NCBI GenBank assembly: GCA_964420035.1
Contig: CAYQQR010000035.1
Span: 1 to 46,045, forward strand
DNA length: 46,045 nt
From: CAYQQR01 sp964420035
GTDB lineage: Bacteria; Bacteroidota; Bacteroidia; Bacteroidales; SM23-62
Direction of reading: 5' to 3'
The position numbers and the translations under genes are program-made. The notes beneath the pieces are model-generated. The model saw nothing but the letters and a program-made list of their open reading frames with translations. It was not told the origin of the DNA and did not search any database. Positions 26,480 through 34,707 of this stretch are shown in pieces; the stretch's first letter is position 1, and each line of letters opens with the position of its first letter.

Positions 26480-28207
26480 TTAAGTTGTTTTCTCCATATG
26501 CATGAGCCCCTTGATCTGGGCCAGTATCTGTTCGTCGGTGAAATGTCTTGAACGGATGGCACCCGTCGGACAGGAAGAACCACAGGTTCCGCACCCTTTG
26601 CATAGTATCTCGTTCACCACAGAAACCTTCTTTTCTTCATCGAAACTTATGGCACTGTAAGGGCAGACCTTAACACAGGTCTGGCAACCGCAGCAAATAT
26701 CTTCATTGGTTACTGCCGTGGTGACTTCAACTTCCACCAGTTTCTTCGCGATGGAGGCCAATACCCTGGCTGCTGCGGCCCTGCTCTGACTCACAGATTC
26801 CGTGATGTCTTTAGGTCCCTGGCAGGTCCCTGCGATGTAAACGCCATCCGTGGTTGTTGCCACGGGATCCAATTTGGGATGTCTTTCAATGAAGAAGTCG
26901 TTGCCGCACATGCTGATCCCCGCCAGATGGGAGATCTCCTTAGCATCCTCCCGGGCCTCAACGCCGGTCATCAGTATCACAAGGTCGGCCGGTACCGATA
27001 TATTCTCTCCTGAAAGCTGTTCCCTTACTTCAAGTTGGTAACGGTGGTGATGACCGTTGCCGGATGGCTTGATCACGGGCAGACCTTCTTTCTGGTCGAA
27101 CATCAGGAACAGAACCTTTTTCTTGCCCGTGGATGCATAAAGCTCTTCTGCTCCCTTTCCATATGCGCGCATGTCCGCGTACAGGTCATAAACAGCCGTA
27201 TCCGGAAGAGCCGACCGGATTTCGTTGGCATACTTCAAGGCGGTCTGGCAACAGGTACGCGAACAATATTCATGGTAGCGATTGTTTCTGCTGCCCACGC
27301 AATGAATGATGGCCACGTGTTCAGGTTTTCTTCCATCCGGTGTTTCAATCCTGCCACGCTTCAGCATGTCTTCAAACTCCAGCGAGGTTACAACTCCTTT
27401 GTATTTACCATAACCGTATTCTTTTACTGCTGAGGGATTGAAAGTTTTCAAACCGGTGGTCACAATGATATTCCCGAATTCAAACTCATGCTCATTACCC
27501 TCGCTCACAATGGTGGCCTTGAAGTTGCCGATGTAACCGAAGATCTCTTCAATTGTGGTGTTCAGGTAGAGCTCGATATTCGGGTGATTCTGCACCTTCC
27601 GGATCAGGGGATCGATCATTTCCTTTCCGCTGTACATATGGGGGAAAGTGCTGTGGATTTTGGAAGCTATTCCACCAGGGGCACCGGTTTTTTCCAGCAG
27701 GTATACCTTCTTGCCGGCTTCGGCAATTTCCAGTGCCGCCGTTATCCCGGAGATACCCGCACCGATAACCAATGTGGCCGGATAGATCTCCACCGTTCTT
27801 TTGTCGAGTGCTTCATGATGAATGACCCGGTGTACCGCCGCGGTTACAAGGGAACGGGCCTTGCGGGTGGCTTCTTCTTTATCGGTATGGACCCAGGAGA
27901 CCTGCTCCCTGATATTGGCCATCTGGAACATATAGGGATTCAGGCCTGCATTTTCCAATGTTTTCCGGAAGGTTATCTCATGGATGCGCGGAGAACATGC
28001 AGCCACAACCACCCGGTTCAGATCGTGTTCCTTGATGTCTTTGATGATCAGGTCCTGCCCGGGGTCGGAACACATATATTTATAGTCCTTGGATATGACA
28101 ACATTGGGCAGTTTGCCTATGTCTTCGGCAACCTTTTCTACATGAACCATCTTGGCAATGTTGCTGCCGCACCAACAGATATATACACCGATTCTTTTTT
28201 CTTCCAT
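26480..28207 (-). CDS. HdrA-like flavoprotein with N- and C-terminal Fe-S domains
   Basis: A 575-aa HdrA/Qmo-type FAD protein. Residues 1-140 hold the HdrA N-terminal [4Fe-4S] domain (C11, C13, C46, C71). FAD binding begins at VIGAGISGITAALE (147-160), with later HdrA landmarks HCVGSRNNRYHEYCSRTCC and IAGTCQGPKDITESVSQSRAAAARVL. The C-terminus carries two ferredoxin motifs (CCGCQTCVKVCP and CKGCGTCGSSCP). Unlike methanogen HdrA it lacks the inserted ferredoxin domain and the CAACILTPKM segment; the matching place reads FPHMYSGKEM. It is followed by mvhD. The pair resembles QmoB (HdrA plus MvhD), so it is the likely entry point for electrons from MvhAG. Confidence 0.88.
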   Translation of the reverse strand: MEEKRIGVYICWCGSNIAKMVHVEKVAEDIGKLPNVVISKDYKYMCSDPGQDLIIKDIKEHDLNRVVVAACSPRIHEITFRKTLENAGLNPYMFQMANIREQVSWVHTDKEEATRKARSLVTAAVHRVIHHEALDKRTVEIYPATLVIGAGISGITAALEIAEAGKKVYLLEKTGAPGGIASKIHSTFPHMYSGKEMIDPLIRKVQNHPNIELYLNTTIEEIFGYIGNFKATIVSEGNEHEFEFGNIIVTTGLKTFNPSAVKEYGYGKYKGVVTSLEFEDMLKRGRIETPDGRKPEHVAIIHCVGSRNNRYHEYCSRTCCQTALKYANEIRSALPDTAVYDLYADMRAYGKGAEELYASTGKKKVLFLMFDQKEGLPVIKPSGNGHHHRYQLEVREQLSGENISVPADLVILMTGVEAREDAKEISHLAGISMCGNDFFIERHPKLDPVATTTDGVYIAGTCQGPKDITESVSQSRAAAARVLASIAKKLVEVEVTTAVTNEDICCGCQTCVKVCPYSAISFDEEKKVSVVNEILCKGCGTCGSSCPTGAIRSRHFTDEQILAQIKGLMHMEKTT

Positions 28208-28223
28208 TGTGCTTTTGTTTTGA

Positions 28224-29318
28224 TTAGACAGCCGGGGCCATATTCGATGCGGTTTGTTTTGAACGGTCCGCAGCTTTCAAATCTGAAAAGGAGATCGCAA
28301 AGGATCGATACAGGAAATGGGTCCACTTACCAAAGGGGACCAGAACCATCCCCCACTGGGCAAGGATGATGATATGCGCCATGTAGAGCCAGAAATTATT
28401 GGCAAGCAGGTCCAGGTCGATGAACAGCCTGACCAGCACTGCGCTTATTCCCATCAGGAAAAGCCATATTACAAAAAACCAGTCGGTGGGATGCGAGAAT
28501 TTGTTCAGCTCCCTGGTCTTCATGATCCTGGGGATCATGAGGGTCAGGGTAAAAACAAATACCAGTCCGCCCGTGAAGTAACCCAGGTATACGACGAACC
28601 GGCTGGTGGTCTGGAACCAGTTCAGAAAGACGGTAGTAACCAGCAGACCGATATAGCCGAGGACCACGAAGAAGTGAGAAAGCCACCTGAATGTTTGTTC
28701 CTCACACTTCAGGGTTTTCTTCTGTGTGAACATGTGCAGGAACAAGTTTCCCACCGCACGTGCATAGGCTCCTATGGGTGCATGAACACCCGGCTTTACC
28801 ACGGTCAGGTACAGCATGTGAACGATGTTGGGCAAGAGGATCAGGGCAAATACGCTCAGGATAAGGAACATCTCGAAGCGGTGACCGATATGCATGATGG
28901 CTTCCTGGTTCCAGTTCAGCGCATGAGCCACCCCCAATATTCCCAGCGCGATCAGAACAAAGGCGATAATGTTGGCGGTCAGGGATCTGTAGAAAACCCC
29001 GGCCAGCCTGGTCCAATCGTACCAGGTGGTCAGCCATCTGCGGGCGGTCATCATCAGTTCACCGGGGTTGGCATCCCTGGGACAGGTCTCAGAACAATCG
29101 CCACAATAGTAACATAGCCAGGGCTCGGTACTGCTGAGCAAATGTTCCTTTAAACCCATTTGCATGCCCCGAATCCATTTCCGGGGGAAGAGTATACCCT
29201 GTTCGGTCAGGTTGCAGACTGCAGTGCAGTTACCGCAGTGAAAACATTCGTTCCAGTCCTGCTTTCTGCCGTATTTACTGAGTTTTTCCCTGAAAGTGGG
29301 ATCTACATTCTGATGCAT
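28224..29318 (-). CDS. QmoC-like membrane protein (HdrC ferredoxin domain plus cytochrome b)
   Basis: A 364-aa protein with two parts. The N-terminal HdrC-like domain has two CxxCxxCxxxC sets (C25/C28/C31/C35 and C69/C72/C75/C79). The rest has about six hydrophobic helices (about 115-133, 148-172, 212-233, 244-263, 278-300, 307-328) with HdrE/NarI-like histidines H215, H315 and H334 that could bind heme b. This is the arrangement of QmoC, which exchanges electrons with menaquinone in sulfate reducers. It lies between the two HdrA-like genes (2 bp and 16 bp gaps). It should anchor the soluble HdrA-Mvh proteins to the membrane and give access to the quinone pool. Quinone reactivity is inferred, not visible. 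Confidence 0.85.
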   Translation of the reverse strand: MHQNVDPTFREKLSKYGRKQDWNECFHCGNCTAVCNLTEQGILFPRKWIRGMQMGLKEHLLSSTEPWLCYYCGDCSETCPRDANPGELMMTARRWLTTWYDWTRLAGVFYRSLTANIIAFVLIALGILGVAHALNWNQEAIMHIGHRFEMFLILSVFALILLPNIVHMLYLTVVKPGVHAPIGAYARAVGNLFLHMFTQKKTLKCEEQTFRWLSHFFVVLGYIGLLVTTVFLNWFQTTSRFVVYLGYFTGGLVFVFTLTLMIPRIMKTRELNKFSHPTDWFFVIWLFLMGISAVLVRLFIDLDLLANNFWLYMAHIIILAQWGMVLVPFGKWTHFLYRSFAISFSDLKAADRSKQTASNMAPAV

Positions 29319-29320
29319 GG

Positions 29321-31126
29321 TTATTGGTCTTTTTGTTGGCTTACTAATTTTCGCGTTTCTTCCATGATTTGATTGGGGTCCATCTCTGACAGCCCCTGTT
29401 TTATTTTACCCCTGCTCAGGGACTGGATAACACGGGCTGCAGCAGCAGAAGCTTCAGCTACCGAATCAGGGATGTCCTTGGGACCCTTACAGGTTCCGGC
29501 CAGGTGAATCCCTCCCCTGGTGGTGGAGGTGATGTCAAAGTGCTGGTGAAACTCTCTGAAAAAGCCCGACTCATCCCGGGGTATATGCAACATGTTCGCG
29601 AGTTTTGCGGTGGATGGCGAAGGTTCCAGACCGATGGACAGGATGACCATGTCCGCTTTCTTTTCCAACAGACGGTCATGGATGATATCCTCGGTGCGTA
29701 ACAGGAGCTGGCCGTCCTGTTCAACCACCGTGGCTGTCCGGCCGCGGATTACATTGATACCTTCGGATTTGATCCGCTCGTAGAATTCTTCGTATCCCTT
29801 GCCGTAGGCGCGCATGTCAATGTAATACTCGCTGACTTCCGCATCGGGCAATTTTTCCTTGACCAGGTGTGCCAGCTTCAGGGAGTACATGCAGCAAACC
29901 CTGCTGCAATGCTTGTTGTATCGTTCATCCCTGCTGCCGACACAGTGTATTAGGGCCACGGAAGAAGGTTGCTCGTTGTCCGGGGAAAAGATCCAGTTTC
30001 CTCTTTTGTCCTGACCCCGGTATCTGATCGAACCCCCTGTCGGTCCGGCCGCATTGATAAGTCTTTCGAATTCAAGGGAGGTTACCACATTGGGATACTT
30101 TCCATACCCCAGGTTCTCAATCTGGCTGGCGTCGAAAACCGTGAATCCTGTGGCCAGGATGATGTTCCCCACTTCAATGTCAACCCGCTCATCCTGTTCG
30201 TCCAGGTTGATACAGTCTTCAACAGGACAAACCTTGGCGCATACCCCGCATTTCCCCTTCTGAACATAGGTGCAGGCCTCTGCATCGATCAGGTACTTGT
30301 TGGGAACCGCCTGGGGAAAAGGAATGTAAATGGCCTTTCTGAGGGAGGTTCCTGCATCAAATTCGCTTATGGCCCTGGCGGGGCATTTTTCGGAACAGGT
30401 GCCGCAGCCAATACAGGTGGCCAGATCCACCCTCCGGGCCTTCTTCAAAACCTTAACCTTGAAGTTGCCGGCCTGTCCCTGTACCGACTCAACCTCGGCA
30501 TAGGTGATCAGTTCGATGTTGGGATGCTGTCCCACTTCCACCATCTTGGGGGTGAGGATACATGCAGCACAGTCGAGGGTAGGAAAGGTCTTGTCGAACA
30601 TGGCCATATGCCCCCCTATGGTTCCCGATTTTTCCACCAGGCAGACCTTGTAGCCGGCATTGGCAATTTCAAGTGATGCTTGTATGCCCGCGATGCCGCC
30701 GCCAATGACCATGGTTTCCTTATTTACCGGATTGTCATCCGGAATGGCTGCCATTTCAAAGGGATAGCCATGCAGGGCCGAAAAAAGCCTGGCCTCGGCA
30801 AGCATACTGCTGTGAATACCCCGCTCATGAAAACTGATCATGTTGATGTTCTCCGGATCTTTTCCGGCCAATACCATGGCCCGCTTGAAAAGACTGAGAT
30901 AGAAACCGGGTTTGTGACCCGCGATCACCAGGCGTTCGATGCCATTTTCTTTTATTTCCTGTGACAGGATCTTCGCATCAGGGGGAAGCTCCCCTTCATC
31001 GATCCAGATCTTCTTTACATGTTCAAGCTTTTTCGCGAAGTTCTTCAGATCCCCGGCAGTAAATTCAGGCACCACTCCATTGGTCCATCTGCAGATGAAC
31101 AAGCCGGTTGTCGGGTATGAATTCAT
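29321..31126 (-). CDS. HdrA-like flavoprotein with inserted ferredoxin domain
   Basis: A 601-aa HdrA/Qmo-type protein, first gene of the operon. The N-terminal domain is recognisable but its cluster is lost: the ICWCG of the other copy reads ICRWT, and the later cysteines are missing (AGHKPG replaces AACSPR). FAD binding is at VIGGGIAGIQASLE (140-153). It keeps the HdrA segment DCAACILTPKM (C186, C189) and an inserted two-cluster ferredoxin (C238/C241/C244/C248 and C285/C293/C296/C300). It has no C-terminal ferredoxin. The Fe-S content is therefore complementary to that of the second HdrA-like protein, much as QmoA and QmoB differ. Position and content suggest the QmoA role. Confidence 0.88.
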   Translation of the reverse strand: MNSYPTTGLFICRWTNGVVPEFTAGDLKNFAKKLEHVKKIWIDEGELPPDAKILSQEIKENGIERLVIAGHKPGFYLSLFKRAMVLAGKDPENINMISFHERGIHSSMLAEARLFSALHGYPFEMAAIPDDNPVNKETMVIGGGIAGIQASLEIANAGYKVCLVEKSGTIGGHMAMFDKTFPTLDCAACILTPKMVEVGQHPNIELITYAEVESVQGQAGNFKVKVLKKARRVDLATCIGCGTCSEKCPARAISEFDAGTSLRKAIYIPFPQAVPNKYLIDAEACTYVQKGKCGVCAKVCPVEDCINLDEQDERVDIEVGNIILATGFTVFDASQIENLGYGKYPNVVTSLEFERLINAAGPTGGSIRYRGQDKRGNWIFSPDNEQPSSVALIHCVGSRDERYNKHCSRVCCMYSLKLAHLVKEKLPDAEVSEYYIDMRAYGKGYEEFYERIKSEGINVIRGRTATVVEQDGQLLLRTEDIIHDRLLEKKADMVILSIGLEPSPSTAKLANMLHIPRDESGFFREFHQHFDITSTTRGGIHLAGTCKGPKDIPDSVAEASAAAARVIQSLSRGKIKQGLSEMDPNQIMEETRKLVSQQKDQ

Positions 31127-31460
31127 GGTTGCTCGATTTGGTTATACCAATTTTATTGAGTACGGGTGTTTCAGAAATACAACTTACAATGAAACTGAAA
31201 CTGAAATTGGAAATAAAACTGTATGAAAATGAAATTGAAACAATGAAAATGACATCCAGAAATATGCTAATTCCCCGCTGCCTCAATACCTTGCATAATA
31301 AAACAAATAATGTTCATGCTTTCACAATAAATGTAGCTTAATGATGATGAAACTCCAAATATGTCACGAAAAAACTTTTTATACATGCTTTATAATATGT
31401 TATGACTGTTGTTTTAAGTCAGCCTGGCCAAATACATAAGCACATAAAGAAAATAAATAA
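31127..31460. other. AT-rich divergent intergenic region
   Basis: This gap separates the second hydrogenase operon (minus) from the second rex (plus). Bases 31186-31252 are a degenerate purine-rich repeat of gaaactgaaattg-type words. No TAnnTTTG match was found on the minus strand, so the promoter of the hydrogenase operon is not identified. No gene is seen. Confidence 0.5.
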
Positions 31461-31476
31461 TGTTACGATCGTAACA
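31461..31476. promoter_or_regulatory. Predicted Rex operator before the second rex gene
   Basis: TGTTACGATCGTAACA is a perfect 16-bp palindrome with the same TGTTAC-N4-GTAACA layout as the site before rex-hox. It lies 45-60 bp before the chosen rex start and just upstream of TATCTTG (31485-31491), a weak -7-like element, so a bound repressor would overlap the promoter. Confidence 0.75.
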
Positions 31477-31520
31477 AAAAGTATTATCTTGTTTAAAAAT
31501 TGAGTATTTTCATAACACAA

Positions 31521-32144
31521 ATGAGGGAAAAGGTTATTTTCAGGTTGCTTCAGTATCGTTCAGGCCTGAGGAAATTATATGAATTAGGCTTTGAAACTGT
31601 ATTTTCTTATACCCTGGCCAGGGAAGCCGGAGTGAGTCCGGAACAGGTACGTAAAGATTTCTCAAGGTTTGGATTAAAGGGGAACAAAAAGGGAGGTTAT
31701 CCCGTGCAAGTCTTGTTATCCGAACTGGACAAAATACTGAAGCGGGATGAAGAAAGGAACGTAATCCTGGTCGGGCTGGGAAATATTGGGAATGCCTTAT
31801 TGAACTACCAGGGTTTCAAAAGAAACAACATCAGAATTGTGGCCGGCTTTGATCTGGATCCGGCCAAATGCCGCAAGCGGGGGGAAATAACCGTGTATCC
31901 TGTCGATGAACTGCCGGAGGTTCTTCCCGGCCTGAATGCAAAGACGGCCATCCTGGCCATTCCTTCCTCCGAAGTACAGGAAATGGCAAACTTCCTGGTA
32001 CGAAATGGCATTATCGGTATACTCAATTTTTCTCCCCAGATACTTCATTTACCCGAACATGTGCTGGTCAGCAACGTCCGCATCTCGAACGAACTGGAAA
32101 GCTTACTCATTCGAATAGAGGAAAGAATGGAATTGGAAACTTAG
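31521..32144 (+). CDS. rex: Second Rex redox-sensing repressor
   Basis: A Rex paralogue of 207 aa from the ATG at 31521; this start aligns with the other Rex, and a TTG at 31500 would add seven residues. The winged helix has AGVSPEQVRKDFSRFGLKGNKKGGY. The NADH-binding Rossmann motif is VGLGNIGNALLNY with GFDLDPAKC at the strand end. It is transcribed away from the HdrA/Qmo/Mvh operon and has its own Rex-type palindrome upstream. Having a Rex gene beside each hydrogenase operon suggests separate or cross-regulated control by the NADH/NAD+ ratio. Confidence 0.92.
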   Translation: MREKVIFRLLQYRSGLRKLYELGFETVFSYTLAREAGVSPEQVRKDFSRFGLKGNKKGGYPVQVLLSELDKILKRDEERNVILVGLGNIGNALLNYQGFKRNNIRIVAGFDLDPAKCRKRGEITVYPVDELPEVLPGLNAKTAILAIPSSEVQEMANFLVRNGIIGILNFSPQILHLPEHVLVSNVRISNELESLLIRIEERMELET

Positions 32145-32167
32145 CTTCTCGCCTTCGTCCGTTACTC

Positions 32168-32211
32168 GTCCCGAAAATCAACGCAAAGCTTGCTTTGCTG
32201 TTTTTCGGGAC
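32168..32211 (+). terminator. Composite hairpin downstream of the second rex
   Basis: An inner stem GCAAAGC (32183-32189) / GCTTTGC (32192-32198), with a TT loop, is followed by TGTTTTT, as in an intrinsic terminator. An outer stem GTCCCGAAAA (32168-32177) / TTTTCGGGAC (32202-32211) encloses it. It lies 24 bp after the rex stop. The surrounding words belong to the tcgctgcgctcgc intergenic repeat family, so it may be a repeat first and a terminator second. Confidence 0.55.
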
Positions 32212-32344
32212 TCGCTGCGCTCGCTATAGCTATGGAGCTCTTCCGCCCTTCTGCTCTTCCGCGTCCCCCGAAGCCTTGGCGTAGGAGGATGGCTCTTTAG
32301 CTCTGAATCTTCTTTACTATCTTTAAATCTTATTTCGTTTTTCC

Positions 32345-34579
32345 ATGGAAGCAATTAAGCTCAAGGTAAGAGGATTGGTACAGGGTGTTGGCTTCAGGCC
32401 CTTTGTCTATCGCCTGGCCCATCAACATGGCCTGAAGGGTTGGGTGAACAATGACAATGAAGGGGTCAATATCTGGATCGAAGGCAGCCAGAGTGCCATT
32501 GATTCTTTTATTCGGGATCTCGGTACTAAAGCATCTCCTGCTTCCAGGATCGATGGAATAAAGAGGGAAAAATGCAAAACCCGGGAATATAAGGAATTCA
32601 GTATTGCAGAAAGTGCCGATCTTTTTGGAACCATCACCGGGGTAAGTCCCGACATCGCCGTGTGTTCGGGCTGTCTCCGGGATATGCAACAACAGAAGCG
32701 GCGGAAGGATTATCCCTTTCTGAATTGCACCAATTGCGGTCCGCGCTTCTCCATCATCCGGGATTTGCCCTACGACCGGGCTCACACTACCATGGGGGAA
32801 TTTGAGATGTGTCCCGGCTGCAGGGAGGAATATGAGAATATCCCGGACCGTCGTTTTCATGCTCAGCCAACGGCGTGCAGACTGTGCGGACCCTCGATGA
32901 AAATGCAGTATGATGGCAGACTTATCGAAGGCGACCGTGAAGTGCTTGATCAATGTGCCCGCGGTCTTGAAAAAGGGGAAATACTGGCCATAAAAGGCCT
33001 GGGTGGATACCACCTGGCCTGCAATGCCCTGGAAGAAGAAGCGGTTCGCAAACTTCGTTCTGCCAAGCTAAGGGAAGCCAAACCTTTTGCAGTGATGTTC
33101 CGGGACCTTCAGGCTGCAGGAAAATATGCACATATGGATGCAACCGAGAAAGCATGGCTGGGATCCTGGCGACGGCCCATCCTGATCCTCGGAGAACGCA
33201 AAGCCCTGGCTCCATCTGTAAGTAACGGCTTTCATACCATCGGTGCCATGTTGCCCTATCTTCCCTTTCATTATCTTCTTTTCCGTGCCGGCAAACTGGA
33301 AGTGCTGGTCATGACCAGCGGGAACCTGGCCGACGAGCCCATCGTGATTTCCGATGAAGAGGCACGCGTCAAATTGCTGCCCGTCAGCAACGGAATGGTC
33401 TGGCACAACCGGGCCATCCATAACCGGGTTGATGATGCTGTAGGAAGAGTTATGGATGGAGAAGAAAGACTGATCAGGCGTGCCCGGGGATATGTACCGG
33501 AACCCATCCGGCTCAACAGGGATGTGGAAGGGATCCTGGGAACCGGGGCCGAACTGGTCAATACCTTCTGTCTGGGCAAGGGAAAGGAAGCCATCGTCAG
33601 TCAGCATATCGGCGACCTTAAAAATGCCGAGACCCTGGCTTTCTATGAAGAATCCATAGAACGTTTTAAACGGCTTTTCAGGTTCAGTCCGGAGCGCATG
33701 GCATGCGACATGCACCCCGATTATCTTTCTTCGCGTTACGCTGAATCTTCCGGTATTCCCTTGCTCAAAGTGCAGCATCACCATGCCCATATTGCCAGTG
33801 TGATGGCCGAACACCGGCTGGAGCAGCCGGTGATCGGCCTGAGCCTGGATGGTACCGGGTACGGTTCAGACGGCCATATATGGGGCAGTGAGTTCCTGGT
33901 TGTCGAAGGGGCCGGTTTTGAGCGGATGGCCCATTTTCAATATATGGCTCTGCCCGGTGGGGACCAGGCTGTTTATGAACCCTGGAGAATAGCCGTTTCC
34001 CTTCTCAGGAAAGCCTTTCCGGGCGACGACTGGATGGAACTTCCCTTCCTTGAAAGTATCAGGGAACCGGTCCTGCGGGCCATACTCCAGATGCTCGGGC
34101 AGGATCTGAATTGTCCGCTCTCCTCCGGGGCAGGACGCCTGTTCGATGCCATTGCCGCCCTCACCGGCCTGTGCACCCATGCAGGCTTTCATACAGAGGC
34201 ACCCATGCGTTTGGAAGATGCAGCAGTTGGTATGGAAGAGGGGATATATGATTATGAATTAAGTGATGAGATCAGTTTCCTTCCCATGATCCGGCAGATC
34301 ATCCGGGACCTGAAAGAGCAAACCCCGGCCGGTACCATTGCAAGCCGTTTTCACAATACCGTGGTTCAGGCCTCCCTGGAACAGATCGAAAAGATTAGCC
34401 GGAACACCGGTATAAAGTGCGTGGCCCTCTCAGGCGGTGTGTTCCAGAACAAGATCATCCTGGAACAACTCGGCCGGAAACTCCGGGATGCCCAACTGCA
34501 AGTATTCACCAATAGAAAAGTGCCCGCCAACGACGGGGGCATCTCCCTGGGACAGGTATGGGTCGCCTCTCTCCGTTAG
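32345..34579 (+). CDS. hypF: Carbamoyltransferase HypF
   Basis: This 744-aa protein starts CN ligand synthesis for the Fe of [NiFe] hydrogenases: it makes carbamoyl-adenylate from carbamoyl phosphate and passes it to HypE. Domains in order: acylphosphatase-like (1-90, VQGVGFRPFVYRLA), a double zinc finger (CSGC, CTNC, CPGC, CRLC between about 107 and 180), a YrdC-like domain (about 195-375) and a Kae1-like domain (about 380-744) with VQHHHAHIASVMAEH, DGTGYGSDGHIWG and LSGGVFQN. Length is normal. It is oriented with the second rex but separated by a 200-bp repeat-rich gap. The stop codon directly adjoins an inverted repeat. Confidence 0.96.
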   Translation: MEAIKLKVRGLVQGVGFRPFVYRLAHQHGLKGWVNNDNEGVNIWIEGSQSAIDSFIRDLGTKASPASRIDGIKREKCKTREYKEFSIAESADLFGTITGVSPDIAVCSGCLRDMQQQKRRKDYPFLNCTNCGPRFSIIRDLPYDRAHTTMGEFEMCPGCREEYENIPDRRFHAQPTACRLCGPSMKMQYDGRLIEGDREVLDQCARGLEKGEILAIKGLGGYHLACNALEEEAVRKLRSAKLREAKPFAVMFRDLQAAGKYAHMDATEKAWLGSWRRPILILGERKALAPSVSNGFHTIGAMLPYLPFHYLLFRAGKLEVLVMTSGNLADEPIVISDEEARVKLLPVSNGMVWHNRAIHNRVDDAVGRVMDGEERLIRRARGYVPEPIRLNRDVEGILGTGAELVNTFCLGKGKEAIVSQHIGDLKNAETLAFYEESIERFKRLFRFSPERMACDMHPDYLSSRYAESSGIPLLKVQHHHAHIASVMAEHRLEQPVIGLSLDGTGYGSDGHIWGSEFLVVEGAGFERMAHFQYMALPGGDQAVYEPWRIAVSLLRKAFPGDDWMELPFLESIREPVLRAILQMLGQDLNCPLSSGAGRLFDAIAALTGLCTHAGFHTEAPMRLEDAAVGMEEGIYDYELSDEISFLPMIRQIIRDLKEQTPAGTIASRFHNTVVQASLEQIEKISRNTGIKCVALSGGVFQNKIILEQLGRKLRDAQLQVFTNRKVPANDGGISLGQVWVASLR

Positions 34580-34581
34580 GG

Positions 34582-34644
34582 TTCCTTGGTTCCTTAGTTC
34601 CTCAGTTCGAGTGATCGTTTTCAATGAACCAAGGAACCAAGGAA
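34582..34644. terminator. Long hairpin after hypF
   Basis: TTCCTTGGTTCCTTAGTT (34582-34599) pairs with AACCAAGGAACCAAGGAA (34627-34644) over 18 positions with one mismatch and a 27-nt loop. It begins three bases after the hypF stop and could terminate transcription, though no strong U-tract follows. Its loop and right arm recur in degenerate form after the serpin gene. Confidence 0.5.
34593..34634 (+). repeat. Serpin-flanking repeat, left copy
   Basis: This segment starts cttagttcctcagttc, continues gagtgatcgttttcaa and ends gaaccaagg. A near-identical segment, with a 5-bp insertion, follows the serpin gene at 35936-35981 in the same orientation. Confidence 0.75.
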
Positions 34645-34707
34645 TTTCAAGCAACCCTTTGCTTCCCGTTTGCATCTACCGGGTATAATCCTTAATTTAT
34701 CAATGCC

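Noticed and set aside
26470..26583. Longer mvhD open frame
   Set aside because: The extra codons overlap the end of the HdrA-like gene in another frame and do not match MvhD; the ATG at 26469 does.
22543..31126. Classical methanogen-type heterodisulfide reductase
   Set aside because: No HdrB with CCG cysteine motifs is encoded and the HdrC-type domain is fused to membrane helices as in QmoC.
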